Shown here piece after piece: positions 1 through 11,844 of a stretch of DNA of 64,000 nt (position 1 is the stretch's first letter; the number at the start of each line of letters is the position of its first letter). The position numbers and the translations under genes were made by a program. The notes under the pieces are model-generated. The model did no database searches and had not been told where the DNA came from. It was given only the letters and a program-made list of their open reading frames with translations. The DNA is from Paralichthys olivaceus (lineage: Eukaryota > Chordata > Actinopteri > Pleuronectiformes > Paralichthyidae): assembly GCF_024713975.1 (NCBI RefSeq), contig NC_091093.1:30735001-30799000 (forward strand), written 5' to 3'.

Positions 1-2498
1 ATAAAACTGCTAATTTAGAGTGTAGCTCCGTGAGCTCATTTCGATTACACACAGCAATTAAATTGGCAAAAGACCATAATTACTAACAGCACTCACAATA
101 TGCAGCCGCACATTCTGTCTGCTTTTCCTATTTATCTGTCAGGGCCAGTTTGTGCTGCTTCTCATTTTACTCAGATCTTAGAGATAAAGTCTATTAAAAC
201 TCAGATGGCTTCACGTGGGTCTTTATCAGCCTGGGCTCAAATGTTGAAAACCATTACGGCAAAGATAAAATATACAAAAGTACAAATAGTAGGCTCACAG
301 TAAAGCAATAATAGGACATACGAAGCAGAAGCAGAAACATCAGTCTCATCTTACTTAGTGTGGCGTTACTTTAAAACTTTTATTGACATAATTTTTTAGA
401 ATAACTGGACATCGATCTGCTCAGCGAAGGTTAAACTGTTTTTAGATGTGGTGAGTTGGTGGTTTCAAACCCTCTTGTGGGGCTGTGAACGTGTCTCCAT
501 TGAAAACATATGATCTCTGTGTCTGAGTGTTTGCTGGTGTCACAGTCGTTGATTTATTGAGATCTACTGAAAACACATCAGAGTCCTTTAACTGAAATCA
601 CAGGGACAACGTGCTCCAATGACGTTCAAGAAGAAAATAAAGCAACTGATTTCAATTCAACATGAGCCACAAAGATGAACTTTTGATGTAACACAAGGTT
701 AAGTATTGTTCTGTAAATCACAGGAAACAGACACAACTTGTTTGTGTTTGTGATCAGGTGAAGTTTTCCACAACAGTTAACATGAGACGTGAAACTCAAA
801 TGTACATTTCTGTTCATGTGCACATATGATCTACACTGTTAGATGATGCCACCTAGTGGCTCCATTCCAAAACAGCATCCATATACATGTAAAAGTTGTT
901 TTTACTTTAATAGCTTTTATGTTAGATTTTTCATCAGCTCGGACAACTGATTTTTGAGTGTCTCCCAAAATCTTTTTTTTTCATTTAGATTTTTTAAAGT
1001 TCTTAATTAGCTCACAATAATCTGAAAAGTTTTTTTTTCGGCTTTTCTAATCGTGTTTAATTAATTCACTACATAAAATAATTATAAAATCTGAACATCT
1101 CCCTGTAACACAAATAATCTAAAAAGTTATCACAGCCACATAAATTAATGTTTTACCCACAAGTTAAAATGTTCTTTTTCATGAGGTTTTCATCTGATTT
1201 TGTGTCTAAAAAGAAAAAAATATTTTTATGGAAATGCTAAAAAAGTTTTGTTCATGGGACAAACTTGGTTGGATTCAGTTTACAGAGCAGAGGCTGTGAC
1301 TGCTGGTGATTTTTAAGAGGTTTCACCAAACTCTGCTCGAAACAACAGTTTGCGTTTTAATGAAAGTGTTATTGGGACATGATGTCATCACCACAAATTA
1401 AATGTTCTCTGCCAGTTCAATTCAGATGTGGACGCTGGAGCAATGGTAGAAATGAAATAATGTTTAAAGCAATGAATAAACTATGATGAAGCACATGACG
1501 ACGTGGACGCTTTAAATTCTTGTTCTCACAAGATAATTTACTACAAATTAAAAAACATTCCTAAAAACTTCAGATGCTCACAGCCGCCATGACGGAGAGA
1601 ACACACTGAACAATACAAACTCTCTATATAGTCATTTCTTTTTATTTCGTGTTTATTTGTATCGAAGCAATAAAAACGTGGGAAACAAAGAAAGGTAAAG
1701 CTGTGGATGGCAAACTAAAACAACAACAGGTATTTTAATCTGTGTTGTATGAATGAGGAAGTGCAGTCAGACAGGTCCATCAGGCTCAGCGGGGCACACT
1801 CAGGGTTTGAAGAAGATTTCAAGTTTACTGAGAGAGTTTCTGACTCTCAAAGTGTGTCTGGAGCTAAACATCTGTTTCAACACTGGATTACACCTGCTGT
1901 GCCCCCCCCCCACCGCCCTCCACTGGCTTATGGAGGCTCTGGACCCTTCATGTGGATCCTCTGAGGACAGTCATCAAAATGAGGTTCAGTTCACGAAACG
2001 TTTTCTTACTGTTTGTTGTTGGTCGTTAAATGTTTGTTGCCGGAAGCTGAGAGTGAATCAGACCTTTAAGGTTTGATGCACAGGAGTAAAAGGTTCAGCG
2101 TCACACACTCATCTTCGTCATGTTTGTCATACACAGCACTGACACTTCTGTTTTATAATCAGACGAAGATTAACTAGCTGACTTTGAAGCTGTTGAATCT
2201 ATGACCTTATTTCATCATTTCTCTGCCGTAACTACGATATAAGTTTGTGTGAATATGTTGAAATATGTTGATAATTGTTTTGTCTTGTCTCGCTGTTGAG
2301 TCTTTGCTGTTTACAAAAAACTCATGAGGAAGTACATGTCTTACTGGCATCCTTGAAAGAATGTCCTTAAAGGGGCGGAAAAAATGGAGCAGGACATGTG
2401 AACGTGATTCAATAGGAAGGAATTCATCAGACAACACCTTACGGAGAAACTCTGCCTCACCCTGAACCAGAATTAAATATCTTTACTTTTTCTTTTAG
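1..2498. other. Intergenic sequence upstream of the GTPase array
   Basis: AT-rich sequence with no reading frame that resembles a known protein. The open frames here are 65-107 codons, overlap one another and lack splice context. A short poly-C run lies near 1900. A TGCCACCTAGTGGC-like motif near 846 recalls motifs at the edges of common fish repeats, but nothing else supports an element. I see no gene in it. Confidence 0.6.
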
Positions 2499-2563
2499 AG
2501 GATCTGAGTTTAAACTATTTCACAGTGGAGAGAAGAAACAGCAACAACGGGGGATAAGAACAT
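2499..2563 (+). other. Candidate 5' noncoding exon of GTPase unit 1
   Basis: A pyrimidine-rich acceptor-like stretch ending TTTTAG at 2498 and a good donor (GTGAGT) at 2564 bracket 65 bases without a useful start codon. The next exon (3378-3440) and the giant exon (from 3810) follow on the same strand, so this could be untranslated leader. No TATA box is evident nearby, and this leader does not resemble the TATA-linked first exon of units 2, 3, 5 and 6. The assignment rests on splice-site shape only. Confidence 0.35.
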
Positions 2564-3415
2564 GTGAGTTACTTTTGATTTTTTAAACAGTTTTGTCATT
2601 TCTTGTCTCCTGAAAATCATAATTTCATATTGTTTATGACTGAAATTTTGTATTAAAAACTTTGTTGATGTGTGTTTGAAGAAGTTTAATCAAATTTTCT
2701 GATAAAGGTCTGGAGCATTAATACAAAAAACAGGCAAAACCATTTCCCAGGAAAAATGTAGCATAGACATGTAAAGAAACACAATTATAATAATGATAAT
2801 ATAAGAAGAGGAAGACTCATCCAGAGAGGACAGTGGGTTTAAAATAACAAATATATGAGTCTATGCCGAATATTTTAATCAGTGTCAACAATTTTGTCTT
2901 TGCAAGATACTTAAATAAATATATTTCCTGATTATATTACCAGATTACAATTATTGCTCTGCAGTTGTATGCCTCTGCCATCCAATGCAGTTTCAGTCTA
3001 TGTACAATTATTTTTCAGACTCATATAAAGTCACTGTCACCTTTGACCACTGAAATCTAATATGTTCATCTTTGAGTCTGAGTGAATATTTGTACCAAAT
3101 GTGGAGGGAGTCTCACATGGCGTTCTTGAGCTAACACGTTCACAAGGCAGAAAAGATGTTTCGTGAAGTCACAGCGACCTTTGACTATCAACCACCAAGT
3201 TCTAATCACTTCTTCCTTGAGTCCATCTGAACATTTCTACCAAATTTGAAGATATCGACGAACAGAAAACATACCTTAAGTTTCAAATTTCTTTTTTGAA
3301 TGTATAGTCAATTAGCTAATGTTTAAATATCCCTAGTGCTATTAACCCAAAGAGATTATTTCTGTTCATGCTCTTAGGTGCTGATGAATGAAGTCAAAGT
3401 CAGACCACATCTACA

Positions 3416-3721
3416 ATGGACAAAAGACCAGAAGCCACAGGTATACCCTCTGAGATTACTGTATATTTCTCTTCACTCATTATGACATACAAAATACATT
3501 TGGTAAACCTTATCAAACATGTCAAGTCTGGGGCAAATCGGACAATATACAATTAAGTTACAACAATTTAGGATTTCCATGGCCAAGCATCAAAGTTCCA
3601 CCACAGACATGCTGAAAAAGTTGATCCACAGACCCAATCTGAGATTGATCTGATTATTCTCTAAGAGGAATCTGCTCAAGTGCAACGTCAGTAAAAGATA
3701 CGAAAACTTATTTCATAAAAA

Positions 3722-3768
<47 letters not shown>

Positions 3769-6700
3769 ATACATTTTGTCCATTTGTAAACATGTTCTTC
3801 TGTTTACAGCCCTGTTGGACTTTCTGTCAAAAGTGGGACTGGAGAGATTTTATCCCAACAAGCTCACTCTTCAGTTCCTCTTGGAGATCAACAAAAGCAG
3901 CATATATGAAGAACCTGAAGAATCAGCACGGACCCTGCCCTGGTGTTTTCTAAGAAAACTGTTTGAAGTCAATGCAAAATGCAGAAGCTGTCAACATGAA
4001 TCAAACACTATTGAGGAAAATGACAATGCAAATGAGAATCTGTTTGAACTGGACCTAACCACCTCTGATGACTCTACAGATGATAAAGTTAACCCCCTCG
4101 ACCTCATAGTCGCTCTGTTCCTTTGCGCTGACAGCTTCTTGCAGCAGGAAATGGCCCTCAAGATGTCAATGTGCCAGTTTTCTCTTCCACTGCTGTTGCC
4201 CCGCGGCCATAAGAGTCAGTGTACCCTGATGCTGTGGGCTCTGAGAGATATCGTCAAAGAGTGGTGTCCACATGATATGTCTCAATCAAGAGGGTTTGTT
4301 GAAGACAACATTATCCAAGCAAATATACCAATCTACTCCTTTGTGAGGCTGAAGAACAGTAGTTTATCCAAGTCCCAGTTTTTGAATCATGTCCTCAGCA
4401 GTGGGCAACAGAACTGCAACATCTTCATACACAGAGATGTGGAAGGGGGGGCAGTCAAAAGAGAAATTGCAAATGGGCTTGTTGAGGTTTGTTGGTACCT
4501 TCCCTGCGGTAATGAAAGTTTTGATGTTTTTCCAGGGCCAGTCACCTTCGCAAATTTGCGAGGGGACATTCATGATTCACTCACGCAATTCAACTTTCTC
4601 TTTCACGTATCAACAGCTACCTTTGTGTTCCTGGACAGTGTTGAAGAAAATGAGCACAAGATTCTATCGTCTCTTCAAGATGTGAAATCCAAACTCTTCT
4701 TAGTTCTCAATCGAAAGGGAGGGAATGCCAGAGAGGAAATGATGTCTGTGAAGAGATTGGTGGATGAATTAGGTTTACCAAAGAACAGAGTGAAGGTGAA
4801 AGACCAGAGGCTAAATGTGGCAGAGTTCTCCAGAAATCTTTGTGAGGTCATCAAGACATCCCTGATAGATGTGAAAGACACCATAAGCATTGAAAATATG
4901 GTTGGTAAAGCTGTTGAACTTGACCTGTCTGTGGACGAGAGCAAAACTGACGCACAAAGAAAAGCTGCTGAGCATTTTGCAAAAGAAATTGCGGAGCAGT
5001 CGATACAAGACTACAAAAAGCAGCAACTGCCATTGCAAGGAGAAAAATGGAAAAGATTGTCACAGTTACAAATGAAAGAATGGAGGTTGAATAAAGATGG
5101 GGGCCTGGGAGTGGAAGTGAGCGCATCTCAGCTACAAGAAGAACAACTTAAAATCAGAAGGGAACTGAATGAAAGCAAACAATCCATAGCATTAAAGAGC
5201 TTTATTGAACACTTGTCGAAATGGGACCAAGAAAAAAGAGATTTTTTTCTAAAGTGGATGAAATTCAATCTGAATGCTTATTCAAGAACAAAAGTGTTCG
5301 AGCTGCGCAACAAATTCAAAGAGCAATGCAGGAAGAAAGACGTCAAACTCATAGCAGAGTTAGACCAAGCTTTGATGGATAGCTCTTTGGGAACAGAGCA
5401 TTACATGAGAGAGATGGGACTGATCTATGAGTTCTCAACTAACAGCTCAACAACAGCTGATGAAATATCCCACCTCCCAGGTTTGGCAGCTGAAATGCTG
5501 TTGGATGGATATCCTTTAGAGCTTTTGGACGGAGATGCTTCCAACGTCCCAGAGAGATGGGTGACAGATGTGCTGATGGAGCTTCACAAGAAGGTTGGGC
5601 AGAGGAGCAGACTGTTGGTACTGACTGTGTTGGGTGTTCAGAGCACCGGTAAGTCAACGCTCCTCAACACCATGTTTGGTGTGCAGTTTCCTGTCAGCAG
5701 CGGCAGATGCACAAGAGGAGCTTTCATGCTCTTCCTCAAAGTTGGAGAGGATTTGAAAAGTGAGTTAAACTGTGATTTTATTGTCCTCATTGACACAGAG
5801 GGTCTTAAGTCTCCTGATCTGGCACAACTGGAGGACAGTTATGAGCATGACAACCAGCTAGCAACTTTTGTCATTGGCTTGAGTGATGCCACCATTATCA
5901 ACATCGCAATGGAAAACGCAGCAGAAATGAAAGATGTCCTGCAAATTGCTATCTACACGTTATTGAGGATGAAGATGACCAGTAAAAAGCCAGTTTGTCA
6001 TTTTGTTCACCAGAATGTTTCATCAGTTTCAGCTCAAACAAAGACCATGACAGAAAGAAAACATCTCTTGGATCAACTCAATGAAATGACTCAAATCACA
6101 GCTGAAATGGAAAAAAAACCTTCTATCAAGGAATTCACAGACGTGCTGGACTATGACATGGACAAGAACAACTGGAACATCCCAGGACTCTGGCATGGAA
6201 CACCACCAATGGCACCAGTGAACACAGGTTACAGTGAAGCTGTAGCACATTTCAAGAAGAATCTTTTACAAACAGTGAAGAGGGACCCACTTAAAGAGTT
6301 CTCACAGATCCCAGAGTTTCTGGAAATTATGAGAAATCTCTGGAGGGCGGTAAAATGTGAAAACTTCATCTTCAGTTTCAGGAACACTCTTGTGTCTCAT
6401 GCTTTTAACAACCTGTGCAAAGAGTTCAGTCAGTGGGAATGGGCCTTCAGAAAAAGGATTCTCTCCTGGCAAACACAAGCAGAGTCAGGAATTCTGCATG
6501 TGCACAGTCAGTCCGACACAGAAGCTTGGAACACGGAGGTTGCATCAAAAAAAATCGAGGCTTCACAACAAATCGAAACAGAGGAGAGAAAAATGAAGGA
6601 AAAACTTATCAACTACTACAGAACAAAAGAAAAACTAGTGCATCTGATCGAGGCCTTTGTTAAAGATGTTTTAGAAAGTATCAGCAATCTTGCAAATGAA

Positions 6701-8389
6701 ATCAAACTTTGTGTGAACAACAAGTTTGATTTTTGGCTTAAGCTTAGACAACAAGCTCAAGAAAATGAGAGTCAAATGCAGGTTAATGTTGAACACTGGG
6801 TGACGAGTCTATTAAAAGATCATAAACACTGCACACTGTCTGAAGAGCAACTAACTAAGAGGTTTGATAAGATGTGGACCGGTTCTGTCAAACAGGATGT
6901 GCAGGACATTGAAAGCCGACAAAAAATGGTTTCTTTTGAGATAAAAGGTGACCATCAGTTGGACAGCAAAAATGACAAAACCACAGAACTCCAGAACTTA
7001 GCAGAAAGTATCATACATTCATGTACACAGTGTGTACTTGATAAAGTAAAGACAAACACAGATGTTGATGATGGAATAACAACTGAACTCCTGGAAAAAG
7101 TGGATAACTCCCTTCAAGAAAGCTGTAAGCTTTGGCAAAACAAGTTCGAGTTTGACCTGAAACTTCACATATGTGGCATCGCCTCCAGGGAATGCCTCAA
7201 AATGAAGGAAAACATCCAGTTATTTACTGATCCCAAACAACAGCTGGAGAAAAAGAAGACTCGGTATCTGTCAGACTTTCTTGATCTGTACAAACAAAGA
7301 TATCACAGCCTGCATGAAGCAACTAACTTTGTCCAGTCGTGTATCAAACCTGCTGTGGAACAGTTCATCTGTAGATCTCTGGGAGTTGACATTGTGGATG
7401 ACATTTTGACGAGTTTCCATTCAACAAAGTATAGTTCTCGCACAATCTTCCAGTACAACATTCAGAAAGAGTTGCTGCTAAATGAAGACTTCAAGAGTTT
7501 TGTCAGCTTCATTGATAACTATGAAATATATGTTAAAGATTGGATATTTCAACTCATCCTGCAAAAGATGTCAGCGGACAAGACTTTGTGCAAACTGAAG
7601 AACAATAATCTACAAGTCATTGACAAAAAAATATCAGAAGCGATAGACCGGGCAGCAAAAGAAGAAGATGGAGGTCTGCTGCCAGACAACAAGGAAAGCA
7701 TCACAAAGCTAATCAGCAACATGCACAAATATTTAATCAAAGACATCTTAGTTTCAGTGGAGGCTGAAAAAGCCACCTTGTTTCAAATCCAAAGCTCATG
7801 TCATTCATTCATCAGCTGCCTCAAGATCTCAATGAAGGACTTGACGGATCAACTTGAAGAGGAGTTCTCAAACTCTGACGACATCACTGAGACGCTGAAC
7901 AAGCTTCCTATCAAACCACAGGATGAGCTTTTCAAGCGAGTGTTTGGTTGTGGACAACAGTGTCCATTTTGTTATGCTCCCTGTGAGGCGGGTGGCACAG
8001 AACACAAGCAGCATCATGCAGCTATTCATTGGCCACAAGGTCTTGGCAGAGTCAAGTGTGAGTCAAGTAGGAGGCTGGTTAACTCACTGTGTACAACTGA
8101 CGTACACAGTGATCGTGAATTCAGAAACTCGGACACCAAAGGGGAGTGGCGTCCTTACAAGGACTACACTGACTACTATCCAGACTGGATCATTCCTCCA
8201 GACCCCACCATAGAAGCATCTGACTACTGGAAGTATGTCCTGGTACGATACAATGACAGATTTGCTGAAGAATACAAAGTCAAACCAGCTGAAGTTCCAG
8301 AGGCCTGGAAGAGACTCACAAAGGAACAAGCTCTGAAGGGTTTGACAGATGCCTTCAACATGAAGAACATGTACGACACAAAACTTTGA
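3416..8389 (+). CDS. gvin1-like: Interferon-induced very large GTPase-like protein, unit 1
   Basis: Proposed join 3416-3440 and 3810-8389, giving 1534 residues. The start exon encodes MDKRPEAT and ends in phase 1 at a GTATAC donor. The giant exon follows the acceptor GTTTACAG and restores the frame through a split Ala codon. Family: very large GTPases (GVIN/VLIG, URGCP), cytosolic or nuclear proteins, many interferon-inducible, whose coding sequence sits in one giant exon. Visible: a conserved N-terminal region (about 1-400), a P-loop GVQSTGKS at about 617-624, a switch-like SGRCTRGAF, DTEG at about 670-673, a charged helical middle, and a Cys/His cluster at about 1389-1415 (CPFC, then H-rich) that could bind zinc. 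No NKxD is seen; FVHQNV occupies the expected place. Mammalian VLIG-1 is longer (about 2400 residues). Class A in the middle region. Only this copy has this N-terminal sequence, so it is the most diverged member. The exact biochemical role is unknown. Confidence 0.88.
3724..3768. repeat. (CA)n microsatellite at the unit 1 acceptor
   Basis: About 22 CA dinucleotides lie 40 bases upstream of the 3' splice site of the giant exon in unit 1. The other GTPase units lack it; they have a pyrimidine-rich CTCTTTCTCTTTTACAG acceptor instead. Confidence 0.95.
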
Positions 8390-10818
8390 CAAGTATTTCT
8401 AAACAAATAATTTATAGAAGCATGAATGTTTCTTTCAGAAATGTAAACCCTGGAAGAAAACAAAAGAGCAGAGGGATGAATTCAGTTTAAAAAAGACTTT
8501 GTACACCAAATCTGGTTTTTAAATCTGTTGCGTTGGTGTTTAAATTACATATGACTTGTTTTCTTGTTTTCAATGTGTGGTCTCAGTGCAGGTGTCCAAC
8601 GTCCTGAGACAGACTTAAAACCCATCAATAATTTTGCAGCTCCTCGATCAGAAGATGAAATTCACCTTGTTCCTGATGGTTACTCAGGATTGGACGGACC
8701 CAATTTCTTCTTTCATTTTTTCAAGAAGTGAGATGACAACAAAGTTGTCCTCACTGCTCAACTCTATTTTTGTTTGACTGTGATTTTTCGGAATTGATAG
8801 AATGATGAAACACATCAGACTCAGGGTGCATGGCTTGATTTTTATTTGATGACAGATTTTTTTCTCAAGCACCAAAAAATAGAAACTTGGTGTACAAAGA
8901 CCTTTACTAAGAAAACTAGAGGTCTTCAGTGTTTTACCTTTAAATGTTAGTTGTTTTAACTGTTGTCTTCTTTAGTCCAGAGATGATGAACACTGGAAAT
9001 GATTATGTTTGACTTAAAATCTCATTAACATCAGAAAACTTTGTTGTTTTTTTTGCCATGTTTTTCATGTTGTGAAGATTGTGGATGTTCCTTTTATTGC
9101 AAGACTTTTACCTTCACAGTGGATTGTGTAATGCTTACTTGTAAAACCAAGTTTTAAACGTTTCAGTGAGTCATATTGTAAATGTATTAAATGTTATAAA
9201 TATTTACTCTAAATAACTTTTGTTGATGACTTGGTTGTTTCATACACAGATGTGATGAGATGTTTCAAACATGATCAGAGCGATGCACACAAATGATGAT
9301 CAAGTGCAAAGACTGTTTTTATATTTCACCTTTATTTCCATATTGTACTTTTAAAATATTAACATTTTCAAATTAAAAGTAATGAATAAGTGCTAGAGTA
9401 AATGAGACTAAAGAAATCAGAATTACCTGAAAATGTAATATTAATGCAAATTACTTTATGTGTCATACATCTTTTCATATGTTGAGTAATTTGTGACTTT
9501 TATGCTTTTACACAGTCAGTGTAGTAAGTAAGTAACATCTAAAAATACTTTTGTTATCCCTGACATATGGTTTATTTTGTGAATACTTCAAGTTCTACAA
9601 ATATCATTCATTTTGCTCCACAGCTTTGTACTTAAGTACAAAAGATAATGACACTGATGGTTTATAAGATGATGTTGAAGTATTAATATGCGCAAAACAC
9701 CTTTACTGTGTAATATGTATAAGAAAGGTATATGTACATCAATGTAACAGAAGAGAACACTGTGGCATCTGACTGATTTCAGACAAGATGCAAGGAAGTT
9801 GAAAAAATGTACATATGGTCATATTTGTTAACATTTTCTGTGTTTGACTTGTTTGTTTGATAATTGTGGGAAACAAAGTTAATATCATCCTGTGTTGCTG
9901 CGTATGTAGGCTTCAGTTATTGTTTTGTAATAACAGGTATGGGGGGGGTTCAAGTATTAATAAAAGCCACAAAATGCACCTTGGACTCATGGATAATGAT
10001 TTGAAAGCAGCAAGGAGCCTGAGCCTCCATGTTTCATTATTGTATAGTTACTGGTGGTGGTAATGATGATGATATATAAACTCAGGCCATGAAGAAATGT
10101 TATTCAGTAAATATATTTTTTTTAAATCATCCTTTTTACAGCATTAAGTGTAATGTAGGAATGTTTCGTATCATTTTAGCAAAGTCAAGTCTACACTGTA
10201 TCTCACCAACAACAAATGCAAAATTAAGAGGCCATTATCCAAAGAGTCTCTGGACTCTGCACAATCACATAGGTACTGAAAGATCCCTCCCACACACAGA
10301 CACGACCAATCACAAGTCAGTCTCAGCTGTCAATCATGACACAACTTATCATAGTGTCTTGTAATAAATAAAACTAAGAATCAGACACATTTATAGAGCA
10401 GTGCAGATGATGGGTAATTTTATAATCCTGGTACAGTGTTGCTTTATTTTTTAATCAGATTTTTTTAAATCTCATGCTAGATGATACCAGGAGGACGAAG
10501 GGGATTCCTCGTCAGAACACTGATGCACTCAATTCACATCTTGTCATGAGTTCACTCTTTTGAAAGGCATGTAACAAAACAGGTTAACCTACAAGACAGC
10601 AAACGATTCCTGTAATCTGAAGGAAGTGATGAACAAATATGTCAGTGAGAAAAACAGACCACGAGAAAAGAGGTTGGTGGCAGTGATCCACGACATGACT
10701 TTGAAATTTCAACAATGTAAGAAGATAAGGTGTGGCCTTTTTCAGATGGGAAAGAACATGATGATAATATGAACCTGTTGTTCCAGTGCATCAAATGCTT
10801 TCGGTTTGGCTTGTCTAG
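8390..10818. repeat. 3' flank and spacer of unit 1 (array-repeated)
   Basis: The 3' flank is nearly identical to those after units 2-5 for more than 1 kb, so it was duplicated with the genes. No AATAAA lies close to the stop; ATTAAA occurs near 9187 and AATAAA at 9959. The stretch from about 9560 to 9940 is present here and after units 3 and 4, but is missing after units 2 and 5. A diverged form of the spacer pseudo-exon lies near 10566-10770. No independent gene is evident. Confidence 0.7.
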
Positions 10819-10874
10819 TATAAATATCAGCGCTGACAAGAGCAGCCGCACACTCTCCCCGAACACCGTGTCAG
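10819..10874 (+). promoter_or_regulatory. Unit 2 core promoter and noncoding exon 1
   Basis: TATAAATA at 10819-10826 is followed about 25-30 bases on by the likely start site, and then by a short untranslated exon ending CGTGTCAG before the donor GTAGGT at 10875. The same arrangement recurs at units 3, 5 and 6. Sequence upstream of the box differs from those copies: the T-tract with the interferon-response-like motif is absent here. Confidence 0.6.
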
Positions 10875-11009
10875 GTAGGTTTTAGTTTACATGCTGGAAA
10901 CATGTTTTACCCTTGTTCTTAGTTTCAGTGACAGAATATTGATACTTCATTTATTTAATTTATTGATCTGATTTGAATGTCTGATAAATTATGTGTATTT
11001 TTCCTCCAG

Positions 11010-11844
11010 GTTCTGAGGCACAAGGGACTCAAGGAAAGACAAGGAAAAGTCAGACCATGTCCGCAATGAACACAGGAGGAGGAGCTCTTGCAGGTACATT
11101 CCTTTGGAATACTTTCATGCATGCAACTATCTATGATTAGAGGACTTTAAAAATGATCTGGGCCTTTAGAATCAAATGGAGCTCAACAAATAATTAAATA
11201 AATTCATAAGCAGAGGAAAAGATAAAGACAAAATTCCCTCATTGCTACAGTGATCAGGAATTAAATTACATTGCTCGCTGTGCTTTCCAACAAATGTAAA
11301 ACAGGAACAGCAACTTATTGTTGGAGAAACTTACAATACTTCAATCGATTACATCCGTACCCAAGATATTTTGGCAGAATTTTGCACAATGGGAGGAAGT
11401 GGAGACACGTTGTATGTTTTCATACAGTCTATTATTAGATTAAGAAACAGCAAAAACCCCAATAACAGTATAGTTCAATGAAAATATCTTTTTAGTTTTG
11501 TGAACTTAATTTGGTGGTTGAGACAAGCAACAGGTTCAAATGAAGACAATCTGGGTTAGTGCTGCAAGTCAGACAATTAAGCTTTTGAATTGAACAAAGT
11601 GATTTATGATTTCACAGTTAACCAAAATCAATTCAATTCTAAAACATCTTGGCCACAAGCTTATCCAAAGATATACTGTGTTTGAGTCTGTGAAATTAAC
11701 TATATTTGGCTTTGTGGAAATAACAATTATTCTGTCAAACTTGCGAGTTAATAGATATTTTTACTCCAGATTTTGATGCACAGAAGAATTAAGGGAAGAG
11801 TTCAACCATGTCTACAAGAAACACAGAAAGTGAAGAGCTTTCAG
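11010..11844 (+). other. Unit 2 paired start exons E2 and E3
   Basis: E2 (11010-11093) has ATG at 11057 and encodes MSAMNTGGGALA plus one base. E3 (11770-11844) has ATG at 11808 and encodes MSTRNTESEELS plus one base. Both have good CCAG acceptors, GT donors and the same phase 1, so each could splice straight to the giant exon. Joined to each other, E2 runs into a TAA in E3 within eight codons. They share a TTCTGAGGCACA / TTTTGATGCACA type of beginning and look like an exon duplication. Either they are alternatives, or E2 is leader with an upstream open frame. Confidence 0.6.

Noticed and set aside
4364-8463. Minus-strand and off-frame open frames of 60-102 codons inside each giant exon
   Set aside because: They recur at the same place in every copy only because the GTPase coding sequence is repeated. 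None resembles a protein family.
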